Assembly: GCA_033439265.1 (NCBI GenBank)
Contig: JAVTVX010000013.1
Location: 16,596,500 to 16,660,499, forward strand
Origin: Dillenia suffruticosa
Lineage: Eukaryota; Streptophyta; Magnoliopsida; Dilleniales; Dilleniaceae
Direction: 5' to 3'
DNA: 64,000 nucleotides
The notes below the pieces were generated by a model. That model was given only the letters and a program-made list of their open reading frames with translations. It searched no databases and had not been told where the DNA came from. The translations under genes were made by a program, and so were the position numbers. Below, one piece after another: positions 1 to 11,555 of this stretch (position 1 is the stretch's first letter; each line of letters starts with the position of its first letter).

Positions 1-42
1 CGAAAAATACAAGATAGAAATGAAAAAAGAAAAAAAGGAGAC

Positions 43-207
43 CTCATTTAATTGTTGTAAGGTCTTAGATCGTTTGTTATACGGACCATGTTCTTCCTCC
101 AAAGAATCCTCGACAATCTCCAACTTCACCGGAGCCTTGTCTTCTCCTCCTCCGTCCCGGGGACTCGTCTTCTCCGATGATTCCGATAGAAAATTCTCAG
201 ACTTCAT
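43..207 (-). CDS. First coding exon of a probable ASG1-like protein (gene continues off the left edge)
   Basis: An ATG on the minus strand at 207 opens 55 codons that stay open to a possible GT donor at 42/41, giving a phase-0 exon end. The peptide begins MKSENFLSES and is acidic, with a Gly-rich stretch, an EEEHGP segment and a basic NKRSK motif. This start and the 'HGP.NKRSK' motif fit my memory of the N-terminus of the ALTERED SEED GERMINATION 1 group (Arabidopsis At2g24100/At4g30780), nuclear proteins of unclear biochemistry. Support also comes from position: ATG11 is the next gene on the same strand, as At4g30790 is next to At4g30780. Only about 55 residues are visible, no catalytic motif is included, and the donor GTCTCC is not a strong match. 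The family call is therefore an inference from a short tail plus context. Confidence 0.5.
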
Positions 208-252
208 CAATTGAACCATCCGTACATAAAAACGGACGAAACCTTAGAAAAC

Positions 253-500
253 TTATAATTCGAAAAGAACGATGAAGGATGATGAAGAAAAGCTGAGATT
301 TCTTGGTTTTCGTTTTGGTTTTTGTTGAGCTGGATGCATTGAACAGAAGACGATCGAAAATTCTGAAAACCCTAGAGAGAGAAAGTGTGTGGGGCTATTT
401 TTCTTACGTACAATGGCATTCTCGAAATTTTGGGCTAACTTAACGGCGTTCATCATTATTATTATTATTAATTAATTAATAATATAGATATAAACGTCGT
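253..500 (-). promoter_or_regulatory. 5' leader and TATA-like region of the leftmost gene
   Basis: Read on the minus strand, a TATA-like stretch (TTTATATCTATATTATT, about 481-497) lies some 280 bp before the ATG at 207. The intervening sequence is CT/GA-rich, as plant 5' leaders often are. A 67-codon reading frame inside it (253-456) is probably leader sequence and not a separate gene. The transcription start cannot be fixed from sequence alone. Confidence 0.35.
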
Positions 501-1593
501 GGACACGCTTCCACGTAGGATTTGCTCGTCCTCCATTGTGCTGATGTTTCCCTACCTTCCCCTCTCTACGTGGACGATGGTCGTGGAAGTCATGTCTCTA
601 TTTTTTTTTATGCAATGAAATATAATCAAACGTTTTTAAATTAGAAAAAAGAGAATGAAAGTAAAAAGAGTTTACCGCTTGAAAGGGACGAAGCCATGCC
701 TCTATGATGTCTACATGCCGTCCTCTCTCTGCATGAGAAATATATATCTGTGTATGTTTTTCATTTCGTGTTCTCTTGTCGATCCGTGTTAAAACACAAA
801 AACTCAAATCCCTCTCTTCACTGATCAAAGCTCAAGAGTTCGAGATCAGCTTTGTGAATTCTACGTCGATACCTCAAAACCCCTAAAATGACTTATTTAC
901 TCAATATTGTGTAATTTTATTCTCGATATTCAAATTAAATATATTGGGTCTATAAGGTTTTAGTCAAGTAAATTTTCTTTGACACTTTGATTCAATTCAC
1001 TGTTCTTATGTTTTTGTTATTTGTGAAGACTCAAATCAAGTATTTGCATGATGGGTTAGTTTTGCTTGGCAATAATAAACAGAGCAAATGATCTAATCAG
1101 AAGAATTTGATCTTGTTTGATGCTGTTGGGTTAGAAGAATTTGTTTTATGCTACAAACACCAGGATAGAGGCAAAATCCAGATTTTCATTTTCTTTTTTT
1201 TTGGGGTAGGGTCTATTTTGTGTTTAAATAATAGCACAAATGTCATTTTTCCGGGGTTTTTCTTCTATTAATTTGGCTTCATTGTGTGTAAAGCCCCATT
1301 TGGTTTGTCAAAGTATTTGTTTTATACCGCAAACACACCCTGATTTTTCTTTTTCCATTTTTACATGGGTGTATAAATAGAAGAAATGCTTTTTTTGCCC
1401 CCGGGGGTTGGGTTTTCTTTTATATATTTGGTTTTCTTCATGGTTTCAACTGTAATATTAATCCAATTCATTGAAGTGGCAGATATTACCTTATTTGTAG
1501 TGTTCAGATTACCGGCAGAAATGCTGATTTTTTTTTGGGGGTATTTTCCATGACTAGGAGTTGATTTAATTGAGGTTGAACAAAACGTGGCAG
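501..1593. other. Intergenic stretch between the leftmost gene and the first pseudogene
   Basis: No coding region is supported. A TATA box (TATAAATAG, 1372-1380, plus strand) lies about 220 bp before the ATG of the ERMP1-like pseudogene at 1594 and may be its old promoter. Confidence 0.5.
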
Positions 1594-4500
1594 ATGACTA
1601 GAGGTTCTTCAAAAGAACCCAAACTAGCAGTTAAGGAACGGAGCAATTCTCCTAGAGTAGATGATAAAAACCAAAGAACTGATGGTTTGGGTATCCCCAA
1701 AAGGTCTACACGGTTGATTCTGACCTTGTTTCTTTTGGTTGCATATAGCTTTTGGGTGTTTTCCATTATCAGTTTCAGAGTTTGCCAATGCCACTTAGGG
1801 CTGTGGAGGCAGGGAATCAGAGAAAGCGGCCGTGGAACATGTGAAGGCTTTGACAAAATTGGGTCCACGTTCTGTCGGCACTGATGCTCTTGATCTTGCA
1901 GTGCAGGTTAAGTTGGCTCTATTACATTTCTTTAAGTTTGCCCTTTCGTTCTGTTTGAACTCTTACATTAAAATTGATATTCAATGACTTTGTGGACCTT
2001 CTTGGCATCATCCTTGGTTTTAAAAATTGCTGATGGAAGAAAGGCCCTTTATTGTTCCTACAAGTCAATTGCTGTTTATATGTTTGTTTGAGATATTGCT
2101 TACATTGCTCCCAAATTTTACTTCGTTTAGTTCATGATGGTGAGGCGGACTATTAGTTTCTTTTTTCACAAGAAGTTATGATTATATCAAAATTTAATTG
2201 TTGAGATGCATACCACAGTATATGGTGAACAATACACTTCCTTGAACATTTCTCATTCAAATCCTCTGCATTAGGTACGGTTATTTGACACCTTGTGGTA
2301 AATTTGTCTCACTCTCAAAGTATGATTTTTGTGTATTTTAGTCTGTCAACTGCATTAGTCAATTGAGAAAGTGACAACCTTGTCATTGTCTTTTTGCTTA
2401 AGCTACTGAAAATTTTGGCATCTCTCCTTGTATAAAAATGTATCTAAAGCTTGGAAGCAAAAATAATTGTATTCCAAATCATGGGAGGACAGTTCTTTCA
2501 TGGATCTTAAGTTGTCTAAACTAATAAGCAAACATCTTACCGTTTTGCATTATCATGAAACCTAGACATTTAGTGGATGCATCACTATTCCACAAAAACC
2601 ACTGCCTTTAGCAGGAAAAGTAAGAAAACGTGCTGAAATCAATTATGAGTAAGTATATTTTCTGCTTCTCCTATCATGCAAATTCCGCATATTTTCTCCA
2701 CATTTGGTTAATGGGGCTGCAGTGGAACACAATCACCCCACAAAACAGTAATATACCCTGCTAATACCCCAGAAGCCAGTGTAAGTTAGCAGCACTACTT
2801 GGAGCTTTGCCAATAACATTTCCCTCAGTTTCCTTCGGATGCATATGCACTATCCTTTCCAAACTCGCATTCCCTAAATTTCAACTCCATCAATGCAACA
2901 TTAACATTTCACTTGGTGTTGTGCTATTTCCTTAGCTACAATAGAACAATTCTCTGCTGTTCTTCATGGCTGGCTTTCCTTTGGGAATTTTATCATCAAT
3001 AAAGACTGGTGCAGATATATCCATGTTAGGCTTAAACACATGTTTATAGTGTCCATAAAATTTGTAGGAACATTGGTTAACCAAAAGGCATCATCACCAG
3101 AACCTCCCAATTTGCATAACAAGTTCTAAAAGTACTTTTAGTGTTCTTTTAATTGATGATATTTGGATAGCTTAATTAATTATCCAGAATCCTGAAGTTG
3201 ATCAAACAAATCCATATAGTCCCTTCATTCTTTTAAACAAGTAAGCAATGGTGAATCATGTGATTTATTTGACCCAATTAACTCCTCGAGAAGAGCTTTT
3301 TAACAAGACAATGATGTCGTCTGCTTCGGCAGAAGCCACTTGGCTCTGCCACATCAATGTTGGCAAGCTCATCCATTAGAAGAACTTGCATGATGGGTGG
3401 ACGAAGTGTTCGGTTGCTATGTCATCAATGAATACTTGGCTAGACTCTGAATATCCCCTGAAAGAACAACCCTAAACTGCCATTTAATTAGTCACCAAAT
3501 TTTGGTTTTATTTTTATATAATTTATTTACTACTTATTTCTTGTCAAATTGGAAGAGTAACATTAAAACTTAACAATTCCATGGAAACTTAATTTCTTTC
3601 GAGAAATTGAAATGGGAAAATTTGTTAATCAAATGTTACTGGTCTTGCCTAACATTGACCCAAATTTTGTGGGTATCTTTTGTAGGAAAAAGATAATGAA
3701 TAACAACGCTGATATGTGATATGTAATTTGCCTAGGCTACGGATTCAGTGATATGTTGTTGGGTATTATGTTGAGCAGACAATTTTAGAAATGACTGTGG
3801 ATCTTTTGGACTAGGATAGTATCTTACTTTGTAAAATTTTTTTTATAACCTTCTCGTGTCTTGTATCCAAGTTAATATCTCATCACATCCATGCTCTAGG
3901 AGATTAGATCTTCCTATAAATCTGTTGGCAATCCTAATAGACTCACTGCAAAGCGAAACAATCCCCTAAGTGAGTGACCATATCCTGCCTATAATTTGGT
4001 TAGCAGCATACAACGCAACAAACATGTTACAAAGGAACGAGTAGAGCTGAGATATTTAAGGACATGAGCATCCCTCCCAAAAGTAACCGTTGAACTTGGG
4101 TTAAAAAGAAAATCGGCCGTTACACCGGAGATGACAGTTATCTTTATTTATCAACTGTAGAATTTAATTGGGCATTTAATGGTACCTTGCCCCAACCCTC
4201 AAGCCTGAACCAAGTTTGTGTCTGCCCCACTCCCAAAATTTTCAAAGAAGAAAAATACCGTAAAATTTGATATTCAGAAGTTTTAGATTGTAACTGCTGA
4301 AAATGCATTTGTATGCTTTGTGTTGATTTGCTATGTGCAACACATATTTATAAAATAAATATTATATTTTCAACTCTCTAAAATTCCCATTACGTTGGTA
4401 AAGACTAGTAAATGCCAAATAGGGATTTGAGCAGTTAATAGGAAGCCTTTGGTTATTGCCAACTCCATCTTGTCCTTACTATGTGTTCAGATACCTCTGG

Positions 4501-4873
4501 TTCTATATTTCACATCTTGATCCTTGGAAGTTTATTTTATTCCATACTAAATTGATGTGGTATGTTGCAATTTTTATCCTCGTTCTGAAACATCGTCGTA
4601 GAAATTTCTACTAATGAAATTTGTACTACAGTATGTTTTAGCTGCATCAGAGGAAATCAAGAAAACTGCTAACCTGGGGTTTGATGTCCAAGTGGACTTT
4701 TTCCATGTGAAATCTGGTGCAAATCGTCTGGTCAGTGGCCTGTTTATGGGGAAAATACTTGCTTCTTCAGATCTAAATCACGTGATTCTAAGAATCTTGC
4801 CCAAATATTCTTCAGAGGCCGGAGATAATGCTATTCTGGTCTCTCCTCACATAGACACTATTTTCTTAACTCA
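1594..4873 (+). pseudogene. ER metallopeptidase 1-like (M28 family) pseudogene, 5' exons only
   Basis: Exon 1 (1594-1906) encodes a hydrophilic head, a membrane segment (RLILTLFLLVAYSFWVF) and then the start of the peptidase region, including EHVKALTKLGPRSVGTDALD. Exon 2 begins after an AG at 4630-4631 with YVLAASEEIKKTA and runs through NAILVSPHIDT to about 4873. These are hallmarks of plant endoplasmic reticulum metallopeptidase 1-like proteins, membrane-anchored zinc peptidases. The copy is broken. After FWVF the frame must shift to read HYQFQSLPMPLRAVEAG, and must shift again to read EKAAVEHVKALT. Nothing of the family is found after HIDT, so the zinc-ligand region is missing. The joining intron (1907-4631) is 2.7 kb and holds a gypsy fragment. 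Retained introns show that the copy arose at DNA level and not by retroposition. Confidence 0.88.
2700..3450 (-). mobile_element. Decayed Ty3/gypsy reverse transcriptase fragment
   Basis: Read on the minus strand, short segments in shifting frames match the order of a gypsy reverse transcriptase: DLFDQLQDSG (near 3200), YANWEVLVMMPFG then TNVPTNFMD (about 3110-3050), VFIDD (about 3000) and LKFRECEF (about 2885). In intact elements these correspond to IDDLFDQLQ, the FLVMPFGLTNAPATFMD block, the FIDD catalytic box and the FxKCEFW block. Stops and frameshifts interrupt all of them, so no product is possible. The fragment lies antisense inside the intron of the ERMP1-like pseudogene. No LTRs or target duplication were found. 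It reads differently from the gypsy element at 37.7-42.5 kb. Confidence 0.7.
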
Positions 4874-6002
4874 TGCTTTCTTTTTCTTTATTAACCTTAT
4901 ATTTTTTTAGGTTTTGTTTCTACATTGTTTCTGTGAGTCAGTATGTGAGTAATTCATGTTCAGTTGCAGTTTGTTTGAGTGTGATTATTACCAGGTCTAA
5001 ATCTAAACATGTACGATCTTTATTGGAGGTTCAGTGATCTGTGGAGAATATTGTGCATGAGCAAGTATAAGTTCCAGCATTGTGTGATTATTACCAGTCT
5101 AAATATGTTGAGTGAATCTATGATAGATACACGGAAAAGTATAGGCTCCAGTATTGGAGACCCACAATAAACCTGTTCTGTATGTTTGTAGCAAGTTGCC
5201 TGAATTTGGTGTTTACAATTTTAACTATGTTTTGAACTGTTAAAACCTGGAAATAAGGAAGTTGCAGAGAAAGGAATTCTTTTGTTGGGCTAGGTGCTTT
5301 TATGAACTGTAACGATCAGTTTTTTGGTCTGGCATTACCAAAGATGAGAGAACATAATGTCGTGTGGCTCAAGCACCTTTGGACAAACAGAGGTAAAGTG
5401 GAAATTAAGCTCAGGAAAAAAAAAAAGAACAAACAAAAAACAAAATGAAACAAAGAAAAAAAAAAAACAAAAACAAAACTGTCCAAATTGGAGGACAATC
5501 TGTGATTGTTCTCAGCTTATTGTAATAAATTTGAAACTTCGTAAAGACTTTGGAGTTTAGACCATGATATTAGCATATTATTTTGATGGGCTACAGACCT
5601 TTTAGGGAACAAATTTGACTGGGGTTTACTCCTTGCCAGAGGATGATTTCCACAGTAGAAGTGCAAGCATAAGAGGAATTTGGAGGGCTTATATTCAATT
5701 CAACCCAGGAATTAACATTTGACTGGGGTTTACTCCTTTGATTCATGTTGGAGCACCTACCGGATTCCAAATAAATTAACATTTGGAATTTAGGAAAAAA
5801 AAATGAATTATAAAAAAATTTGTTTAGCTGTGCAGGCTGCTGATGCAGCCTCTTGTTAATTTTGGCTCGTACAACTCTCATTGGGCACACATCTATGGAT
5901 TCCTGGTAGTATATATGCCCATATTACTTTTTGTTACCGTATATTTCTCCTGCTAGGTTCAAATGAATTAGATTTTGAAATCTTTTTCCATTATGTTACT
6001 AG
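4874..6002. other. Spacer between the two pseudogenes
   Basis: No coding exon is recognised. It contains an A-rich tract (5418-5478) and a direct repeat of about 20 bp (TTTGACTGGGGTTTACTCC) at about 5614 and 5720. Confidence 0.5.
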
Positions 6003-7600
6003 GTAAATTTTTCAGTGGTAGTGGATGATGAGTTTTTAAAGAGATTGGGATTAGAGAAGGGAACAAGGAAGGTTGTGAACCATGAGAAGAGAGGTAGAGT
6101 TTTGCGGGCCGTGGATGGTTGTAGCTACAAAGCTGCTGGTGGGGGTTCTCAGTCAAATGGTTTGGTGGCTCTAGCAAGGCTTGGTGGTCAGCCCATGGGG
6201 ACCCTGTCTTGAACGTAGCCATGGCTGGAAATGTTGGAAGTGACCCACTTGGAGGGTTCTACAGGTCAGGCTCCAACATGACTGACACTTAAAATAATAG
6301 AATTTAATTGCAAGCAGATAGAACATGAATGAAACTACTTTGTGAGATTGCTTTGGTTTAAATTTTGGTACTAAAGAAAAGTATAAACAAAAGGTGACAA
6401 AAGAACGAAGGGCTCAATTTAAATAAAATTTTCATTTATTTAATATATGTTTAATAATTCTTTTATAAACTTTATACAATTTTGCTTTTCTGTTTGGCCT
6501 TCCAAGGCAAAAAATGGGAGCTCCCTCCCTGCAAATGAAAATTCTGCCTTTTGCTATATTATGGCCAGCTTTTGTCTGGCAAAGAATAGTTTGATTTGAC
6601 TAACAAATGTCATATGATACACGCACTTCTGGAGGTATTAATGTTTTGAATTCCTGTGTCCCATATTCATAATATTTTCAGAACATTATGAGGGATATTA
6701 ATCATAAAAGATGTGTTTACTGTCCATTCTCTTGTTTGTACTTGTTAATTGCATCTATAATCTGTGTTTTTCTAATAGGTCGAAACTGTGTCGCACAAAT
6801 GTTAATTTCTTATCTGCACCTATCAAGGACGGGACAACTGGGACAATGATTGTCCTCACTACCTCAGATGCTCAGCGAACAATGCTTGCTTATCAGGTAC
6901 CATCAAGAAGCTTGTGCAGATAATTCTGCTCCATTTATTAGCATGATGGATACCTGTTATCAAGCTGCTGGGAAAAGGTCGCCAAACTTCATTGCTGTTG
7001 ATTATTGTTAGGTATTCAAAAGTATTTGACTTGTAATCTACATTCAAATGCGTATTTTTTCTCTACTCGATGAAGAAAGACAATAGGCTGTACACTTTTA
7101 TATACTGAATATTGTTGTTTTCTTGTTGTAGAAGAGTGACGGAGGGGGAGCCTCGGAAGCAATGGATGAAGCAAACGGTCATCTGACCTGTGGCTGTGAT
7201 AACATTTCCTGTTGCAAGGTCTGTTTTTCACAATCTCTTAATTATGTTTCTACTTGCCTGGTAAAGTTTTAAGTAGTTGAAAGCATTCTAATATGCTATA
7301 GCATCACTTTTAGTTGTCCCATTAATTATGTTGGGCAGTTACTCATTTTGAGCAGAAAAAAGAGTGGTTTGTTCTAATAATAATACCCAATTCACATATA
7401 TAAATTACCTTTCAAGTGTAGATCAATCATATTCAAAGATTTTCTATAGATGGATGATAAGGCAAGGCTTAAGTTTGACCCATTTTTGCTATGTTATAAT
7501 GGACAGGCAAATGCAATATTTGGCACATGAAATGTCCCTGTGCTTTCTCCTCCACCACTATCAGCAATTTGTCGGCCAAGCTCAAATAAACCAAGCATAG
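6003..7600 (+). pseudogene. NARA5-like pfkB carbohydrate kinase pseudogene
   Basis: Exon A (6003-6264) reads VNFSVVVDDEFLKRLGLEKG, then a KAAGGGS block and LVALARLG, and after a frameshift LNVAMAGNVGSDPLGGFYR. Exon B (6779-6896) continues with the codon split by the intron, giving SKLCRTNVNFLSAPIKDGTT and TMIVLTTSDAQRTMLAYQ. This order is that of NARA5 (At4g27600), a chloroplast pfkB-family protein needed for Rubisco accumulation. The copy is dead: a one-base loss near 6200 turns the MG-(G)D-P region out of frame, giving a stop at 6210-6212. Later exons are only weakly traceable, at about 7090-7220 (VAV-like) and about 7510-7590. The N-terminal transit region and the GAGD catalytic region were not found. 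The introns have good GT/AG borders, so this is a DNA-level copy. Confidence 0.87.
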
Positions 7601-10600
7601 CTATTGCTTACAGCGTATCACTCACTCCGTGGTGGGTAACTTTGACTACTTTTGTTATGATCATTGTTGCCCCTAATTATGCGTGGTTCTTCATTTCTAT
7701 ATATCTGTTTGGACTACATAAATTTATATGTACAGAAAATATACATGACATAACATGTTATTCAATCTAAGGGCTTGACATATTTCTTGCCCCACTTTTC
7801 TTTCTTGTGAGATTTGTTTGTTGTTGGTTTGTATGAAATCAGTCTTTTTTTATGGCATGAGATAGAAATATTGGAATTATAAATAATTTTCATTTGCGTA
7901 ACTAATAATGAGTTTGACTAATTTAAGATTTTTATTTCAATTTATACCGTGAGCAGGCAATTTTATTGTTTTCTTCTTTGATTTATTGATTATTGTCGTA
8001 TTTTATAAATTGAAAATTTAATAAATTTTTTTTCAATTAATCTTTTATAATTATTTCTGATAGGCATATAGTATCCAAACTTCACACCTCACGGTGTACT
8101 CCATCCGGTATTTATATATTTTTTTAACGTGCAAAAACACGTGCGCGTCGAAGACGTAGCCGTGTCTGGGTAGTTATCGTGTGCAGTGGCCTCATAAATT
8201 GTCCTGCTCGTCCGCGTGTTCTCACCGGTTCGATGTCGTTGTGAAGCCGTATGGGGTTTTAAAATTGGTGGCTCCAGTAGTTTGGACCGGGCCTTGCTAA
8301 TTTACTCTAAGTACCCCTGCTGTTGGAGAATGATGGGGGGTTTTGGGAGGGTGATTTAGTCATTTTAGTGCAGACACGTGGAGGTAGCTGTCGATATGGG
8401 AAGATGATGGTGTGGAAGACCGGCGGTCGAGGACCCGAGGTCGCACGCGTGTCAGGAGTTTTTCTTCTGGGTTGATAAGTAATTATAAAAATGGATGTCG
8501 TTTTATTTATTTTTGGAAGTAGACAAGGTTAATGCATATGGAACCCAACTTATGCATATTTTAGATTTCGTTTATTTGGTGCAACGTCTGTACCATATGC
8601 ATATCACGTGCAATCATATTATCTTCCTCTTTTTCTATAGGCGCTTCGACTTTAAAAAATAATAATAATTTTTGACGATAATTGTACATAAAATATGAAA
8701 ATCTTTAAAATTTATATTTTATCTAAAATCTCGTCTTCAGAATATCTTTTGTTTTCAAAAATTATTTTAGTCCTTCACCCTTGAATTCATCAACTAACAC
8801 TAAATCTATTTTCATTTTTGCACTACTATTTCCGAGCAAACCTTTCAGTACCATCTTCTTGCTTTTTGGTAGTGTCATTCTTCACGAGCTTAAACTATTT
8901 TTTTTTTTTTTTTTTTTTTTTTTTTGGGTTTGAATAGAGGCCAAAAGACCCAAAAGAAACCGGACAAACACGAGCCAAGGTAAAAAAACGGCAAAGGAGC
9001 TTAGCTCTGTTTTTTTTTTATTACATAAAAATTTGAATTCTGAATTTTAAAATTAAGGGAAAGCGATTATAATCACTAGATTATTCTCTTAGAGACGAGC
9101 TTAACACCTTAAGTAAACTCACCAGCTTAAACTCTCTATCTACATATTATAGACTTTCCCGCGATAAATAAAAATATAACCAATGAATGATCGTTTTTAT
9201 TACATGAAGAACATACCACCCACATCTCTCCTTTTCTAGTTATTCATTTTCGTGAACATTTCCATAATAAATTTCTAATACAACATTAGTATTTTTGGAG
9301 ACACCTAATACTTCAAAAAATTTCTTAATATAACAGTCTCTTCTTAATATAAATCAGATAAATTTGAGCAGGAGCGGACTCATAAAAAAAACTTAATGGA
9401 GTCAAATGTAAAAATTAATTGGAGTCAAATGATATGAATTTTTATTTTTATTTTTATTTTTTATGAGATCAAATGTAAAAATTAAGTAAGGTTAAATTTA
9501 TTTTATAAATTTAATAAAATTTTTTAAAATTTGTGTGGAGTCATTTGACCTCACTCAATGTACTATACATCTACCCTTGAATTTGAGGCATTATTATTTT
9601 AATTTCTCATGAGTTGAGTATTAGTAATAAGTATTGTTTTTAAAATATGGATGAGAGTACCATAGGATGATTTTTTTTTTGGGGGGGGGGGATGATGTCC
9701 TTATTGTTGGATTGGATCGAAACTGGAAATATATTTTTGTTTTTGTAACTTTTTAAGTCAAAAAATATTGAATTGTTGAATTTCTCCGTTGGGAATAAAG
9801 GTGACGTGTGTTTTTTATTTTTCTTTTGCTAGTCTTTCCTTTTTTATTTTTCCATATCTGCAAATATTTGATCTTGTGAATTTCTCTTATTCAATATATA
9901 TAATTACCACAAGAGGTTGCTTTTGCTATGTGATAATACAATCCAAGAGTCATATATGATTTGCAAATTGATTATGAGATAAGTATCTTCTAAAGATCAG
10001 CTTGTACTGCTGATAACACTTAACATATCAAACTTGGCCTGGCCAGGCTGGGGTTGGCATTTTGGCCCGTTCTTTTTCTTTTTAAATTTTGAGTTAGTCC
10101 AACTTACGGGCTTGTATTGGGTAAGGTTTGACATTCAGGTCGACTTAGGTCTAGATCCCTTTTTTTTTTTTTTTTTTCTTTCTTAATACCCTATTTAAAC
10201 TCTATAGACTATTCAAAATTAGATATATTATAAATTTTTATTACCTTTTATTAGTTTGAGGTAATGGTTATATAATTCTTAAAATATTCCTCATTTTTCA
10301 ACGCAAGAACATAGTATACGGAGACAAACAAATCCTATAAATATATTAGAAGTTGAAGAAGAAATAATGAAAAAAATTCGGTAAAAACCAAGGGAAAATG
10401 GGCACTGAATTGCATCATGAGGTTAGAAACCATCCCCAAACAAAAGAGTTTGGACTTGAACCTTTTTAATTGAGTAAAAATCTTCAATTTAATTTGAAAA
10501 GTAATTATTCAATTTGAGAATTGTCATACTTATAATACAAATAAAGTAGGCAATGATATTTTTGGTATTTCTTTTTCTTTCTTCTTCTTTTTCTGGGGTG

Positions 10601-11444
10601 TTCCTTTTATGCTAAAAAGATTGGTCAATGATATTGCAGGTTGAATTAAATTGTACTAAAATGGAGAGGGAGGAAAACAAAGAAAAAAGGAAAAAGAAAC
10701 AGTTAGTCTTTCTTGATGTTTAATGATATAAGGAAGATTTATAGTTTGAAATCATTAGTACCTTTGAATGGAATGTTGGAACATCTGTATAAAGAAGGAA
10801 ATTTTGCCCCTGTATTCCCGAATCCCATCGGGGCCATGTGCTTGACAAATTCCCCAAAGTGAAAAGGCTTCTTTATTAATTTGTTATTTTTCCAAGAAAA
10901 AGTTCTTTATCCTCATGTTTTTATCTATATTTGGAATTACATTAAGAATTTTGCTGTTTTACAAACTAATGTATCAAAAAGATTGTGTTTCTTTAGGAAA
11001 ACTACATTAACAAAGCATAGTTTCCAAGTATTTGTGAAAGAAAAAAAATAAGAATTGAAATTCGGGAGAAACCCATATTCAAAGAAATAAATCATAGTTG
11101 AAGTACAACTCAAATTAAAGAAAATATAACATAATTAAGTTTTTCAGTGATTTTAACTGAGGTTTAGTCATTGGATACACAGAGTAAACTCTAACCTCAC
11201 CCACGTAAGAAGAAAAATTGGGGCCTCGGGGTTTCTTTAAGGGTTGCTTCGGAACGTAACACTAAACCTTAAACATGAAATTGTGTACAAAGTGGTGAAA
11301 TTCAAGAAATTACATGCCTATTACATGCACCATCTCAATTACGTTGTTCCTTGCTAAGAAATTCAAGAAGCAGATGTTACCTACCAGGAAAACCTTGATC
11401 CGAAATTGTGTGGAAACCAAAATTCTCAGCAGTCCTCAGCCATA
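7601..11444. other. Gene-poor AT-rich DNA with a G-box-rich island
   Basis: No gene is supported. From about 8100 to 8460 the base composition becomes GC-richer, with CACGTG palindromes at 8138-8143 and 8375-8380, and a third at 8605-8610. Long T-runs occur at about 8900-8924, 9668-9680 (followed by G10) and 10160-10178. The rest is AT-rich sequence with no recognisable family. Confidence 0.5.
8886..9003 (-). mobile_element. Possible short poly(A)-tailed retroposon insertion
   Basis: On the minus strand about 70 bp of unique sequence ends in CTATTCAAACCC followed by more than 20 A residues. The 7-bp word GAGCTTA flanks the unit at 8886-8892 and 8997-9003, as a target-site duplication would. 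The short flank and the lack of a diagnostic SINE box keep this tentative. Confidence 0.3.
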
Positions 11445-11555
11445 CATACCAAGCAGCTCTTAGATCTGCAACTTATCACCATACATTCAGCAGAGGCCCA
11501 ACTTCGGCCTTCTAACGTATGGTGAGAAGTTGCAGAGCCAAGCGATGGTTGGTGT
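11445..11555 (+). ncRNA. Candidate miRNA-type foldback
   Basis: The 20-base arm at 11465-11484 (TCTGCAACTTATCACCATAC) pairs with 11517-11536 with a single A/G mismatch. The stem extends outward with CTT/AAG pairing (11459-11461 with 11540-11542) and CCAA/TTGG. The 32-base loop can form its own short stem (GAGGCC with GGCCTTC). Near-perfect arms of miRNA length, a compact loop and a locally GC-richer segment in AT-rich DNA fit a plant MIRNA precursor. No known mature sequence was recognised, so it could instead be a young MIRNA, a MITE hairpin or chance. Either strand could be the transcribed one. Confidence 0.45.

Noticed and set aside
1566..1868. 100-codon minus-strand frame
   Set aside because: Shadow of exon 1 of the ERMP1-like pseudogene on the other strand.
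7095..7220. Possible independent exon reading [23 protein letters not shown]
   Set aside because: The nucleotide pattern fits a decayed NARA5-like exon (VVEG...VAV) better than a separate gene, so it was folded into that pseudogene.
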